From positions 44,579 through 108,578 of the forward strand of contig CALMQX010000025.1 in the NCBI GenBank assembly GCA_937873315.1: a stretch of 64,000 nt of DNA, written 5' to 3'. A program made the position numbers and the translations under genes. The DNA is from an uncultured Nostocoides sp. Its GTDB lineage: Bacteria > Actinomycetota > Actinomycetes > Actinomycetales > Dermatophilaceae. The notes beneath the pieces were generated by a model. It was not told the DNA's origin. It saw only the letters and a list, made by a program, of their open reading frames with translations, and searched no databases. Of this stretch, positions 47,756 through 56,780 are shown in pieces. Every line of letters begins with the position of its first letter. Within the stretch, counting starts at the first letter, position 1.

Positions 47756-48886
47756 ATGTCCGTCACCCCCACCGCCGACATCATCCGTCGAGTCCCCAAG
47801 GCCCTGCTCCACGACCACCTCGACGGCGGGCTACGGCCGCAGACCGTGATCGACCTGGCGCAGGAGAGCGGGTATGCCGCATCCCTGCCGTCCACCGATG
47901 CCGAGGAGTTGGGTCGCTGGTTCAGGGACGCCGCCGACAGCGGCTCGCTGGTGCGTTACCTGGAGACCTTCGCGCACACCGTGGCGGTCATGCAGACCGA
48001 GGAGCAGCTCCGGCGCGTAGCCCGTGAATGTGCGGTGGATCTGGCCGCGGATGGCGTCGTGTATGCCGAATCGCGCTTCGCTCCCGAGTTGCATATCGAG
48101 CAGGGGCTGAGCCTTGACCAGGTCGTCCTGGCCGTCCTCGAAGGTTTCCGCGAGGGGGAGCGTGAGGCGGCCGCCGCCGGCACGCCGATCCGGATCCGCG
48201 TGCTCATCACGGCCATGCGACATGCCGCCCGATCCAGCGAAATCGCCGAGTTGGCCGTCCGCTATCGCGACGAAGGAGTCGGCGGCTTCGATATCGCCGG
48301 CGCGGAGGCCGGATTCCCGCCGAGCCGCCATCTGGACGCCTTTGAATACCTGCGCCGGGAGAATGCGCACTTCACGATCCACGCGGGTGAGGCCTTCGGC
48401 CTGCCCTCGATCTGGGAGGCCCTGCAGTACTGCGGCGCGGACCGGCTGGGTCACGGCGTCCGCCTCGTCGATGACCTCACCACGGTCGCGGGTGCGCTCT
48501 CCCGACGGGACCTCTCGCAAGCCGACCCGTCGCGCGTGCGGCTGGGCAGGCTGGCGGCATACGTGCGCGACAAGCGGATCCCGCTCGAGATGTGCCCCAG
48601 CTCCAATATCCAGACGGGCGCGGCTCACTCGGTGGTAGAGCACCCGATCACGCTGCTGCGGCGGCTCGGTTTCAGGGTCACGCTCAACACCGACAACCGG
48701 CTGATGTCAGGTACCTCGATGAGTCGCGAGATGGAACTGTTGGTCACCGAGGCCGGCTGGACTCTCGATGACCTTCGCTGGGTGACCATCAATGCGATGA
48801 AGTCCGCCTTCCTGCCCTTTGATGAGCGACTGGCGATCATCGAACACATCGTCAAGCCGGGGTATGCCGCCCTCGGCGCGAGCTGA
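47756..48886 (+). CDS. add: Adenosine deaminase
   Basis: This 376-residue metal-dependent deaminase turns adenosine and deoxyadenosine into inosine forms. [14 protein letters not shown] carries the HxH zinc ligands at the N terminus. HAGEAFG has the third His and the catalytic Glu, and NTDNRLMSG has the Asp. The gene is nine bases downstream of deoA. The final part runs up to a convergent RDD gene. Confidence 0.94.
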   Translation: MSVTPTADIIRRVPKALLHDHLDGGLRPQTVIDLAQESGYAASLPSTDAEELGRWFRDAADSGSLVRYLETFAHTVAVMQTEEQLRRVARECAVDLAADGVVYAESRFAPELHIEQGLSLDQVVLAVLEGFREGEREAAAAGTPIRIRVLITAMRHAARSSEIAELAVRYRDEGVGGFDIAGAEAGFPPSRHLDAFEYLRRENAHFTIHAGEAFGLPSIWEALQYCGADRLGHGVRLVDDLTTVAGALSRRDLSQADPSRVRLGRLAAYVRDKRIPLEMCPSSNIQTGAAHSVVEHPITLLRRLGFRVTLNTDNRLMSGTSMSREMELLVTEAGWTLDDLRWVTINAMKSAFLPFDERLAIIEHIVKPGYAALGAS

Positions 48887-48893
48887 GCCGGCC

Positions 48894-49709
48894 TTAGCCG
48901 CGGTCGGCCGGGATGACCCGGTCCCGTAGCGCTTGATCGCGGGCGATGCGTTGCTCATCACGGCGGCGGCGCTCTGCGAGGACGGCCGCCAGAATGTCCT
49001 CGCCGAAGACTCCTGCCGGTGGCGGGGGCGCAACGCAGGGCAAGGTGGCCGCCAAGAGGTTCTGGCCGACCTGCGCTCGCGACTGCGGGGTCAAGGTGAA
49101 GCGGCGAGCCAGGAACTGGCGAATCGCGATGGCGAGCCCCGGTGGCAGGGTGCTGATGTCGGCCGTGGCCGCCCAGGGCGCCAGATGCATCGGCATACCG
49201 ACGACGTCAAGGACCGGCGCCTTGATGCGAGTGCTGATGACATAGGTTCCGGCCGCCATATCGCCCAGGCGCTTTGCCCGGGGGTGGATGAGCGCGGCGG
49301 TCGCCGCACCGGCTCCACTGGTCGTCCACAGCTCGACCACGCCGATCAGCGCTCGGGTCAGGGCATGCCGGGTGGTGATCGGGCCGCCATCATCGCGAAC
49401 CACCCGCATCCCCAGAATGGCCTTGCCGAGTGATCGCCCCAAGGTCAGTCGCTCAATGGCGGCCGGGATGGCCACCAGGGCGGCCACCATGGTGAGGATG
49501 GCCAAGATCTGCAGTACTGCTTCGGAGGCGGTCACGCCCAGCGTGGTGACCCCCCAGACGAGCAGGATCACCAGCAGCACCGTGGCGATCGCGTCGATCA
49601 TGAATCCGCCCGCCCGCTGCGGCAGGCTCGCCGACGGAGTCTCGATCGCCACCGCTTCACCGGAGATGACCTCTTCGCTCACATACGCGCGATATCCGAC
49701 CTCACTCAC
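48894..49709 (-). CDS. RDD-family membrane protein
   Basis: This 271-residue protein begins with the family's RDD-type pattern (here PQRAGGFMIDAIATV, about 32-46), followed by three membrane helices to about residue 150 and a long cytoplasmic C-terminal tail ending in ERRRRDEQRIARDQALRDRV. GTG at 49709 was chosen; an alternative start at 49745 would extend the N terminus by 12 residues into the divergent gene's promoter. It is divergent from the SpoIIM-like gene. Confidence 0.82.
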   Translation of the reverse strand: MSEVGYRAYVSEEVISGEAVAIETPSASLPQRAGGFMIDAIATVLLVILLVWGVTTLGVTASEAVLQILAILTMVAALVAIPAAIERLTLGRSLGKAILGMRVVRDDGGPITTRHALTRALIGVVELWTTSGAGAATAALIHPRAKRLGDMAAGTYVISTRIKAPVLDVVGMPMHLAPWAATADISTLPPGLAIAIRQFLARRFTLTPQSRAQVGQNLLAATLPCVAPPPPAGVFGEDILAAVLAERRRRDEQRIARDQALRDRVIPADRG

Positions 49710-49745
49710 GTGCCCAGCGTATGCCGCCCGGCATACAGTGGGCAC

Positions 49746-50741
49746 GTGGATCTGGACGCGTATGTCGCGGCGCGCCGCGCGAGTTGGGAGCGCACGGCCG
49801 TGCTGGTGAAGTCCAGCCGCCTCACCGGCGCCGAGGCGGACGAGTTGCTCGACCTCTACCAGCGGATCTCCACTGACCTCTCGGTGCTGCGCTCCGAAAG
49901 CCCGGATCCGGGTCTGATCCGGTACCTCTCCGGCCTACTCACCCAGGCCCGAGTGTTGACCAGCGGTCGTCGCAGTATGTCCTGGCGCGCGCCCGTGCAT
50001 TTCCTCACCGAGGCGTTCCCGGCGGCGCTTTATCGACTTCGGTGGTGGTGGGTCAGCGTCGCCGTGCTCAATGTGCTCTTCGCCGTGGCCGTGGGTTGGT
50101 GGGCGAGCACCCACCCCGATGTGTACGCGCAGAGCATGACCAGCGAGCAGATCAAGGCCTACGTCGAGACCGACTTCGCCAACTACTACTCCGAGTTCCC
50201 GCATCACGAGTTCGCCGCTCTGGTGTGGGTGAACAACGCCTGGGTCTCGGCGCAGGCGATCGCCTACGGCATCCTGGGGCTGCCGGTCCTCTACGTCCTG
50301 GCCACCAACGTGGTGAATCTCGGCGTTGCCGGCGCACTGATGATCACCCATGGGCGTGGGGCGCTCTTCTTCGGGCTGATCCTGCCGCACGGGCTCCTCG
50401 AGCTCACGGCGGTCTTCGTCGCTGGGGCCACCGGCTTGCGGCTGTTCTGGTCGTGGATCGAGCCGGGGGCAAAGACTCGACTGCAGTCCCTGGCTGCGGA
50501 GGGACGGCGAGCCATCGGCATGGCCTTGGGTCTGGCCGTAGTGCTCTTTGTCAGTGGGTTGATTGAAGGCTTTGTGACGCCCTCCGGGCTGCCGACGTGG
50601 GCGCGCATCACCATCGGGATCATCGCCGAGTCGCTCCTTATCGCCTATGTCTGGGTCGTCGGCGGGCGTGCCTATCGCGCCGGTGAGACCGGCGACCTCG
50701 ACGCCAGCTACCTGCCGGATGAGCTTCCGGTGGCCGCCTGA
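49746..50741 (+). CDS. SpoIIM-family stage II sporulation M-like membrane protein
   Basis: This 331-residue protein has the SpoIIM domain: a cytoplasmic N-terminal coiled segment (VDLDAYVAARRASWERTAVL) then about five hydrophobic helices. Actinobacterial versions sit beside RDD, DUF58 and MoxR genes and do not imply sporulation. GTG at 49746 is the start. The stop is followed by a 19-bp tandem copy that duplicates the codons for the last seven residues. Confidence 0.87.
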   Translation: MDLDAYVAARRASWERTAVLVKSSRLTGAEADELLDLYQRISTDLSVLRSESPDPGLIRYLSGLLTQARVLTSGRRSMSWRAPVHFLTEAFPAALYRLRWWWVSVAVLNVLFAVAVGWWASTHPDVYAQSMTSEQIKAYVETDFANYYSEFPHHEFAALVWVNNAWVSAQAIAYGILGLPVLYVLATNVVNLGVAGALMITHGRGALFFGLILPHGLLELTAVFVAGATGLRLFWSWIEPGAKTRLQSLAAEGRRAIGMALGLAVVLFVSGLIEGFVTPSGLPTWARITIGIIAESLLIAYVWVVGGRAYRAGETGDLDASYLPDELPVAA

Positions 50742-50757
50742 GCTTCCGGTGGCCGCC
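50720..50757. repeat. 19-bp tandem duplication across the SpoIIM-like stop codon
   Basis: TGAGCTTCCGGTGGCCGCC occurs twice in a row (50720-50738 and 50739-50757). The first copy encodes the last residues and the stop TGA at 50739-50741; the second is untranslated. This looks like a recent local slip duplication that left the reading frame intact. Confidence 0.9.
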
Positions 50758-50767
50758 TGAGCGGCGT

Positions 50768-52060
50768 TTAGAGGCGACCGAGGCGCTTAAGGGTCAGGTA
50801 GTGGTCGACCAAGCGCACCGGAAGGTCCTCGGGCGCAGCATCGATCACGTCGACCCCAAGGGTGCTCAAGGCCGAGGCCGTGCGCTCGCGAAGCGCCACG
50901 GTGCGCTCGGCCGCCGCCGCGGCATACGCCTGGCTGGCCCCGTCCCGCGCCTGCTGCATCCGGGCCACCTCGGGATCGGCCACGGATGCCACGACGACCA
51001 GATGATGCGCGGTCAGCGCCGGGAGCACGGGAAGGAGACCCTGCTCGACGGGTGCTGGTTCGAGCGGCGTGAGCAGCACGACGAGGGCGCGTTGACTGCT
51101 CTGGCGCGTGACTTCGGTGGCGAGCACCGACCAGTCGGCTTCGAGCAGGCGGGGCTCGATCGGGGCCAAGGTGCTGATCGCATCGTGGAGCAGTTCGGCG
51201 CGATCATGCCCGCTGACTCGAGCCAGGATCGTCCGGTCGCCGGCCACGATGGTCACCCGGTCGCGGGCGTGGCCGGCGAGTGCGGTCAGCAGGAGGGCCG
51301 CATCCATCGCAGCGTCGAGGCGCGGCTGGTCGTCGACCCGTCCAGCGCTGGTGCGTGAGGTATCCAGGACGATGATGACCCGCCGGTGCTGCTCGGGTTG
51401 CCACGTCCGCACAACCAGCGCCTGCCGCCGCGCGGTGGCACGCCAGTCGATGCTGCGCACATCGTCGCCATCGACGTAGTCGCGCAGACTGTCGAACTCG
51501 GTGCCCTGACCGCGCACCCGCACCGCCGCCCGCCCATCCAGCTGACGGAGCACGGCCAAGCGACTGGGTAGGTGTTTGCGCGCGGGGAAGGGATGCAGCG
51601 CACGCACCATCCCGGGTACGGGCACACTGCGTTGCCGTCCGGCCAGGCCAAGTGGTCCGAGGGCGCGCACCGTCACCCGGTCGGCCTGGCGGTCGCCGCG
51701 ACGGGTGGGAGTCAGCCAGGTGGTGACCCGGGTGCGTTCGCCGGGCGGCAGGTCCAGGGTATGCCGCTGGGGTGCTGCCCCCGCTGACGGCGGCCAGGCG
51801 TCGCGCAGGAGGCCGCGGACCCGGCGTGAGCTCTCATTGCTGACCACCAGCGTGGTATGCGTCGACTCGCCGAGGCGCACGGCGGCGGGGGGCCTGCGGG
51901 TGAAGGAGACCCGGGTGGGGGAGGGAGCCAATGCCAGGTCGACGCCGATGATCACCAGGCAGCCGAGCACCCAGAGCCACACCATGGCGGAGGTCGGTCG
52001 CAGGACCGCCGGGATCACGCCGAGGGCGACAAGGATGACGCTGCGTGCGGTGAGTGCCAT
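50768..52060 (-). CDS. DUF58 protein
   Basis: This 430-residue protein has an N-terminal membrane anchor (about residues 8-42), a beta-sandwich linker, and the DUF58 segment FDSLRDYVDGDDVRSIDWRATAR (about 195-217), followed by a von Willebrand A-type part (VIIVLDTSRTSAG carries a DxSxS-like metal site). DUF58 proteins act with MoxR ATPases in a putative chaperone or assembly role. It lies 8 bases downstream of moxR. Confidence 0.85.
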   Translation of the reverse strand: MALTARSVILVALGVIPAVLRPTSAMVWLWVLGCLVIIGVDLALAPSPTRVSFTRRPPAAVRLGESTHTTLVVSNESSRRVRGLLRDAWPPSAGAAPQRHTLDLPPGERTRVTTWLTPTRRGDRQADRVTVRALGPLGLAGRQRSVPVPGMVRALHPFPARKHLPSRLAVLRQLDGRAAVRVRGQGTEFDSLRDYVDGDDVRSIDWRATARRQALVVRTWQPEQHRRVIIVLDTSRTSAGRVDDQPRLDAAMDAALLLTALAGHARDRVTIVAGDRTILARVSGHDRAELLHDAISTLAPIEPRLLEADWSVLATEVTRQSSQRALVVLLTPLEPAPVEQGLLPVLPALTAHHLVVVASVADPEVARMQQARDGASQAYAAAAAERTVALRERTASALSTLGVDVIDAAPEDLPVRLVDHYLTLKRLGRL

Positions 52061-52068
52061 CGTGACTG

Positions 52069-53052
52069 TCAGCGAGGGACGGGCACCGAGGCCAAGGCAC
52101 TATCGAGCACCGAGCCGACCGCGACACCATCCAATTCGGCCTCGGGACGCAGCGAGAGGCGGTGCGCCAAGGTGCTGTGCGCCAACGCCTTGACGTCGTC
52201 CGGAGTGACGAAGCTACGCCCATTGAGCCAGGCCCAGGCCCGCGAGGTAGCCATCAACGCGGTCGCTCCACGGGGGCTCACTCCCAGCGAGAGTGAAGGA
52301 CTGGTCCGGGTCGCCCGAGCAATATCGACGACATAGCCGACGATATCCGCGGAGATGCTGACCTCACGCACTGCCGCGCTACCGGCGGCCAGGTCGTCGA
52401 TGCCGGCGACCGCGGTCACTCCTGCGGCGGCCAGATCCCGTGGGTCGAAGCCGCCCGCATGCCGGGTCAGTACCTCAATCTCCTGCTCACGTGGCGGCAG
52501 CGGCAGGGTGACCTTGAGCAGGAAGCGGTCCAGCTGGGCCTCGGGAAGGGGGTAGGTGCCTTCGTACTCCACCGGGTTCTGGGTCGCGGCGACCATGAAG
52601 GGCGAGGGCAGCGGGCGCGGTCGGCCATCCACGCTGACCTGGCGCTCCTCCATCGCCTCCAGGAGGGCCGACTGAGTCTTGGGTGGCGTCCGGTTGATCT
52701 CATCGGCGAGCAGGAGATTGGTGAACACCGGACCCGGCCGGAAGGTGAACTCCGACGCCGCAGCGTCCCACACCAACGACCCGGTGAGGTCGCCGGGCAT
52801 CAGATCTGGGGTGAACTGCACCCGCTTGGTCTCTACCGCCAGGGCCGCCGCCAAGGTCCGGACCAAAAGGGTCTTGGCGACCCCGGGGACGCCCTCGAGC
52901 AGGATGTGGCCGCGACACAGGAGCGCGACGAGCATGCCGGCTACCGCCGCATCCTGTCCGACGACGGCCTTGGCCACTTCCGTGCGGACCCGCATGAGTG
53001 CCGCGCGCGCGTCCTCGCTGGCTGCGGTGGTGGTGAGGATCTGGTCGGTCAT
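52069..53052 (-). CDS. MoxR-family AAA ATPase
   Basis: This 327-residue AAA+ ATPase has Walker A GVPGVAKT, Walker B LLADEINRTPPKTQ, a sensor region QNPVEYEGTYPLPEAQLDRF and a helical C-terminal lid. MoxR ATPases are thought to remodel or insert metal cofactors or vWA-domain clients. Neighbours (DUF58, DUF4350, DUF4129) are the standard partner set. Its start overlaps the DUF4350 stop by 4 bases. Confidence 0.93.
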   Translation of the reverse strand: MTDQILTTTAASEDARAALMRVRTEVAKAVVGQDAAVAGMLVALLCRGHILLEGVPGVAKTLLVRTLAAALAVETKRVQFTPDLMPGDLTGSLVWDAAASEFTFRPGPVFTNLLLADEINRTPPKTQSALLEAMEERQVSVDGRPRPLPSPFMVAATQNPVEYEGTYPLPEAQLDRFLLKVTLPLPPREQEIEVLTRHAGGFDPRDLAAAGVTAVAGIDDLAAGSAAVREVSISADIVGYVVDIARATRTSPSLSLGVSPRGATALMATSRAWAWLNGRSFVTPDDVKALAHSTLAHRLSLRPEAELDGVAVGSVLDSALASVPVPR

Positions 53053-54221
53053 ATCGCTCGGACCCTTTCTTCGAGTTCTGCGAGGCCGGTGGCCAAGGTC
53101 GTGAGGGCGCCGTCGTCGGCGGGGACGGGGCCAGCAAGGAGGTTGTTGACGTGGGTGGCATCGGTGCCGGTGAGGTCGGCAACGAGGCGGCTAACCTGGT
53201 CGGTCGGCAGGCTGCGGGACGCGCCGATCCGGGTAGCCAGCCGTCGCGTGGTGGCCAGGCGCAGCGCGTGGGCCGCGCGCTCGCGGTCGCGGGCGCGGTG
53301 GTAGAGCCGGGCCCGGCTCTGGGTGGTCTCGACGGCCCGCACGACCACCGGCATCGGCTCGGCGACCAGCGGACCAAGGCGCCGCCCACGAGCGAGGGCC
53401 AAGGCGACCACGGCGGTGAAGAGCACCGCCCCCACCGGGCCGAGCCAGGCCGGCCACACGCTTTCGGCAGCTTCATCGATGTCGGCTGGGAGGGCGGTCG
53501 CGTCGGCATGGACCCAGATCAGGGTCGGCTGCTCACCAAGGGCCCGCACAGCCATACCGGCGTGGCTGGCAGCGATGATATGCCGGTTGTCAAAGTTGTC
53601 CGAGAACCCGATCACGGTGGTGGCCGGGCGATCCGCAGCTGCCCGCAGCTCGAGCCATAGGGCATCGTCGGCCGGCCCGAAACAGGAGACGGCGGCCTGC
53701 GTCGAAGCCAACCGAAGTGCGGAGCCCGGGTCGTTGACCTCATCGCTCGACGCGACGAACACCGAGGTGCACTTGGCGGTGGCCGTGGCCCTGGTTTCGT
53801 CGATGCTGGGGTGATTCTCGACCGGCAGACCAAGGCCGTCAAGCACACCTTGCGAGGGGTAGAGCACCACCCACCGGGCCACCGGGGCGGCGCGGGCCAT
53901 CTCGGCCACTGCGGTCTTGCGCAGATAGGTCGAGTCTCCGAAGACCACCGTCGTGGCCTTGGCGGGGTGCTCAGCTACCGCGGCGGCGAGTTCGGCGGCA
54001 TTGCGCACCACGATGACCTTGACCCCGTGCGCACCGAGCACCTGGGTCAGGGCCCGGGCGCCGCTCTGCCCCGAGCCGGCTGGGTCCAGGGTTCCGGTGC
54101 CGGCGCGGGTGGGGGTGAGCGCGATGACCAGCGCGAAGAGCACCAGGACCAAGGCGCCCAGGCCTAGGGTGCGGGCCGACGGCATCCGGGGTCGGCGGAC
54201 CGGGGCAGCGGTGATGCTCAT
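53049..54221 (-). CDS. DUF4350 membrane protein
   Basis: This 390-residue protein has one N-terminal membrane helix (about 18-36), an extracytoplasmic part with a glutamine-amidotransferase-like fold (DUF4350, about 45-250), a second membrane helix (near 256-275), then a helical cytoplasmic tail. ARALTQVLGAHGVKVIVV begins the DUF4350 domain. It is translated with the MoxR and DUF4129 genes and is probably a client or anchor of the MoxR system. Confidence 0.8.
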   Translation of the reverse strand: MSITAAPVRRPRMPSARTLGLGALVLVLFALVIALTPTRAGTGTLDPAGSGQSGARALTQVLGAHGVKVIVVRNAAELAAAVAEHPAKATTVVFGDSTYLRKTAVAEMARAAPVARWVVLYPSQGVLDGLGLPVENHPSIDETRATATAKCTSVFVASSDEVNDPGSALRLASTQAAVSCFGPADDALWLELRAAADRPATTVIGFSDNFDNRHIIAASHAGMAVRALGEQPTLIWVHADATALPADIDEAAESVWPAWLGPVGAVLFTAVVALALARGRRLGPLVAEPMPVVVRAVETTQSRARLYHRARDRERAAHALRLATTRRLATRIGASRSLPTDQVSRLVADLTGTDATHVNNLLAGPVPADDGALTTLATGLAELEERVRAI

Positions 54222-54856
54222 CGCAGCGCCACCTCGGTCGCCGTGCGCACCGGTGCCGTGTCGGTCAGGGTAGACTCCAGGTCGATCGCGGCGCTGGCCT
54301 GCGGAGCCGAGGCATGCTCCTGGCCGTAGCGAATGCCGTCGAAGTCGCGCATCAGTGCTAGCAACGCGCTTTCGTGCCCAGGGAAGGCAACCCGCAATTC
54401 CTGACCCAATTCGTTGGCCGTTCGCCCCGGCGAATCCTCGAGGATGACCCGCTCGCTGGCGCCGGCCGCGATGGCGCGCACACTATCGAGCAGGGCGGTG
54501 TCGAAGTCACCTCGCTGCAGCGCCGCTCGCGCATCGCGTCGGTACTCCTGGGCGCTGCGACCCGAATCGTCGAGAACGGCACCAACTCGGGTGCTGCGGC
54601 GACGACGTTCGGGTCGTAACAGGCGTATCACGATGATGGCAACAACCAGAGCGAGGACGGCGAGCAGGATCCAGAGCATCCACGAGGCACTGGCACTGCC
54701 GGGGCGGATCTGACCGAAGAGGTTCTGCAACCACTCCTGGAAGCGTTCCCAGAGGCTGGGCTGGGTGGAGTAGCCCGGCTTGCTCAGCTCCTCGACCAGC
54801 CATCGGCGGGCATCATCCGAGGTCGGATCCAACGGGGGTCCTTGGGCCACACGCAT
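54218..54856 (-). CDS. DUF4129 protein
   Basis: This 212-residue protein has a single membrane helix (about 58-80) followed by a basic stretch (RLLRPERRRRSTR) and the cytoplasmic DUF4129 segment (EYRRDARAALQRGDFDTAL, about 103-121). It is coupled to DUF4350 by 4 bases and lies 2 bases after the Pro-rich membrane protein gene. Its function is unknown. Confidence 0.8.
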   Translation of the reverse strand: MRVAQGPPLDPTSDDARRWLVEELSKPGYSTQPSLWERFQEWLQNLFGQIRPGSASASWMLWILLAVLALVVAIIVIRLLRPERRRRSTRVGAVLDDSGRSAQEYRRDARAALQRGDFDTALLDSVRAIAAGASERVILEDSPGRTANELGQELRVAFPGHESALLALMRDFDGIRYGQEHASAPQASAAIDLESTLTDTAPVRTATEVALR

Positions 54857-54858
54857 GC

Positions 54859-56046
54859 TCAGCGGGCCGGGTCGATACCGACGCCCTGCACGGCCTGCAT
54901 CAACTGCACATCGAGTCCCTCACGCCGGATGCGCTGGTCGATGTAGAGCAGCGCATCCACACCGGCGGAGAACGGAATGGTGATGACCGCGCTGACCAGT
55001 GACGAGATTCCCGTGATGACGGCCATCCCAATGAAGAACTGATCTTCGGGAAGCGCCAACAGCAGCACCGACTGGATGACGAAAGCCACGATGCTCGCAA
55101 TGGTGCCTACCGCCATGGTGGCCAGGAGTCGGATCCCCGTGATGCGCCAGACTTGCTTGCCAGAGGTGAGCCGCCACGATCGAGTGATCGACCCCAGCAC
55201 GCCGACGTCCTCGAGGACCACGGCCGCCGGAGCCAGCGCGAATCGCGTGGTCAGCCAGAACGTGGTGACCATGAAGGCAATGATTCCGACAATGGCCCCG
55301 ATCACGATCAGGGCAACGACCCCGCCGTTGTTGTCTGATCCGTCGGCAAGCGTGATGAGCCCGAATGCGGCCATGCCAAAGGGGATCATCGCCGCGACGA
55401 CTACCGCCATCAACAAGATGACCGTGAGGACAAGGGTGCCGATGAGCGGGAGCACCTTGGGCAGCACAGCCCGCCAGGTCTGCTCGGCGCTCACCTTGCG
55501 GCCCTGGACCGCTTGGCTGATCACCCACGACATCAGACCGATGAGGAAGACCTGCGCGAGATATAGCCCGATGGTGGGGATCTGGGTGCCGACCAGGCCA
55601 CCCAACCCGATGGAGAGCTCGCCCTGGATCTCTTCGGGTGCGCCGGCCCGCTCGGCGCCGGAGAGCAGGGGGGTATTGGTCGATGCCACCCATGCGCCGA
55701 GCGCCGTGAAGGGCACCAGGAAGGCCAGGCAGATGAGCAGGGTCAGGCCCATGGTGGCCTTGGGGTTGCCCCGAATCGAGGCGATCACACCGGGGAAGAT
55801 GTCCCCCAAGGTGAGCGGCCGTAGCGGCACGATGCCGGGCCGGAAATCTGGGCGAGTCGGCAACGGCGGCGGGATCGGGGCAGGCTGGTAGGCGCTCGGG
55901 TATGCCGTCGGATAGCTGGCCGCGGGCGGCGGCGCCACTGATGGGTACCCGGCTGTTGGGGCGGGCATCGCCGTGGTGGGCGGAGTAGGGGGCGGCATGG
56001 AGCCGGGCGCGACCCAGGCCGGCCCCTCCGCCGTGGGATCTGTCAT
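54859..56046 (-). CDS. Pro-rich N-terminal domain, polytopic membrane protein
   Basis: This 395-residue protein has a 60-70 residue Pro/Tyr/Ala/Thr-rich cytoplasmic head, then six or so hydrophobic helices with the glycerophosphoryl-diester-phosphodiesterase-membrane-like repeat pattern (RPLTLGDIFPGVIASIRGNPK begins it). It is the first gene of the DUF4129-DUF4350-MoxR-DUF58 operon. A role in membrane or cell-envelope stress is possible but unproven. Confidence 0.75.
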   Translation of the reverse strand: MTDPTAEGPAWVAPGSMPPPTPPTTAMPAPTAGYPSVAPPPAASYPTAYPSAYQPAPIPPPLPTRPDFRPGIVPLRPLTLGDIFPGVIASIRGNPKATMGLTLLICLAFLVPFTALGAWVASTNTPLLSGAERAGAPEEIQGELSIGLGGLVGTQIPTIGLYLAQVFLIGLMSWVISQAVQGRKVSAEQTWRAVLPKVLPLIGTLVLTVILLMAVVVAAMIPFGMAAFGLITLADGSDNNGGVVALIVIGAIVGIIAFMVTTFWLTTRFALAPAAVVLEDVGVLGSITRSWRLTSGKQVWRITGIRLLATMAVGTIASIVAFVIQSVLLLALPEDQFFIGMAVITGISSLVSAVITIPFSAGVDALLYIDQRIRREGLDVQLMQAVQGVGIDPAR

Positions 56047-56076
56047 GGCTGTCCTCCCTCTCCCATCGGGATGACC

Positions 56077-56709
56077 CTAACCGAGAGCGGGGGAGCGTGG
56101 GGCCACCAGGGCCTCAACGTCCGAGGGTCGCGCGCAGGTCGCGCCCAGGGCCACTTGCCTGGCGACGACCTCAGGCTCCGCCGCGCGCAGGGCCCAGCCG
56201 CGTTGAACCAGGACCCGGGGGGACTTGCGGCGCTCGGCGAGATCCCTGACCAGGCGTCGCACGAAGGTCACCGTCCGACCCTGGGTGATGCACCAGGCGG
56301 AGTGCAGCACACCGGCGTCGCGCAGGTCGTTGATGGCTTCGGCGGCGAATATGCCCTCGGCAACAATCAGGTGCTCGCGCGCCGCTAGGACCTCATGACT
56401 TCCCGTGGCGCGGCTGGTGGCCAGGTCGTATTCGGGAATCTGCGCGCACCCGTTGTCGACCAACTCCACCAGCGCCCGCACGGCACTCTCCTGATGCCAG
56501 CTGCGAGGATCATCCCAGTCCGGAATGCCCAGGGTGTCGTGCTTGGGGAGGTCCGGGTCGTCACCATCGCGATAGAAGTCATCCAGGCGGACGATGGGCC
56601 ACCCGTAGGCCGAGTGCAGGCGGCCGGCAAGCCGCGACTTCCCCGAACCGCTGGGTCCGGCCAGAACCATGACCCGCTCCCGGCTCCCTGGCACCGCGTG
56701 ATCCTCCAC
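56077..56709 (-). CDS. Uridine kinase-like P-loop protein
   Basis: This 210-residue kinase-like protein has Walker [10 protein letters not shown] near residue 18 and the substrate-recognition segments RLDDFYRDGDDPDLP and DWDDPRSWH, similar to the uridine/phosphoribulokinase family. The usual length is about 205-230. GTG at 56709 was chosen; an upstream ATG at 56802 would run over the downstream end of the ALDH-like gene. Pyrimidine salvage neighbours exist elsewhere in the window, but no direct operon link is seen. Confidence 0.75.
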   Translation of the reverse strand: MEDHAVPGSRERVMVLAGPSGSGKSRLAGRLHSAYGWPIVRLDDFYRDGDDPDLPKHDTLGIPDWDDPRSWHQESAVRALVELVDNGCAQIPEYDLATSRATGSHEVLAAREHLIVAEGIFAAEAINDLRDAGVLHSAWCITQGRTVTFVRRLVRDLAERRKSPRVLVQRGWALRAAEPEVVARQVALGATCARPSDVEALVAPRSPALG

Positions 56710-56780
56710 GGGAGGCCATCCTAGGTCCGGGACGGCGAGCCGGTCACGTGCTGGGTGGGGGCGTCCTCCGCGCGGGCCAC

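Noticed and set aside
49746..50741. Inferring sporulation from the SpoIIM-like gene
   Set aside because: SpoIIM-domain proteins are common in non-sporulating actinobacteria next to DUF58/MoxR; no other sporulation gene is present.
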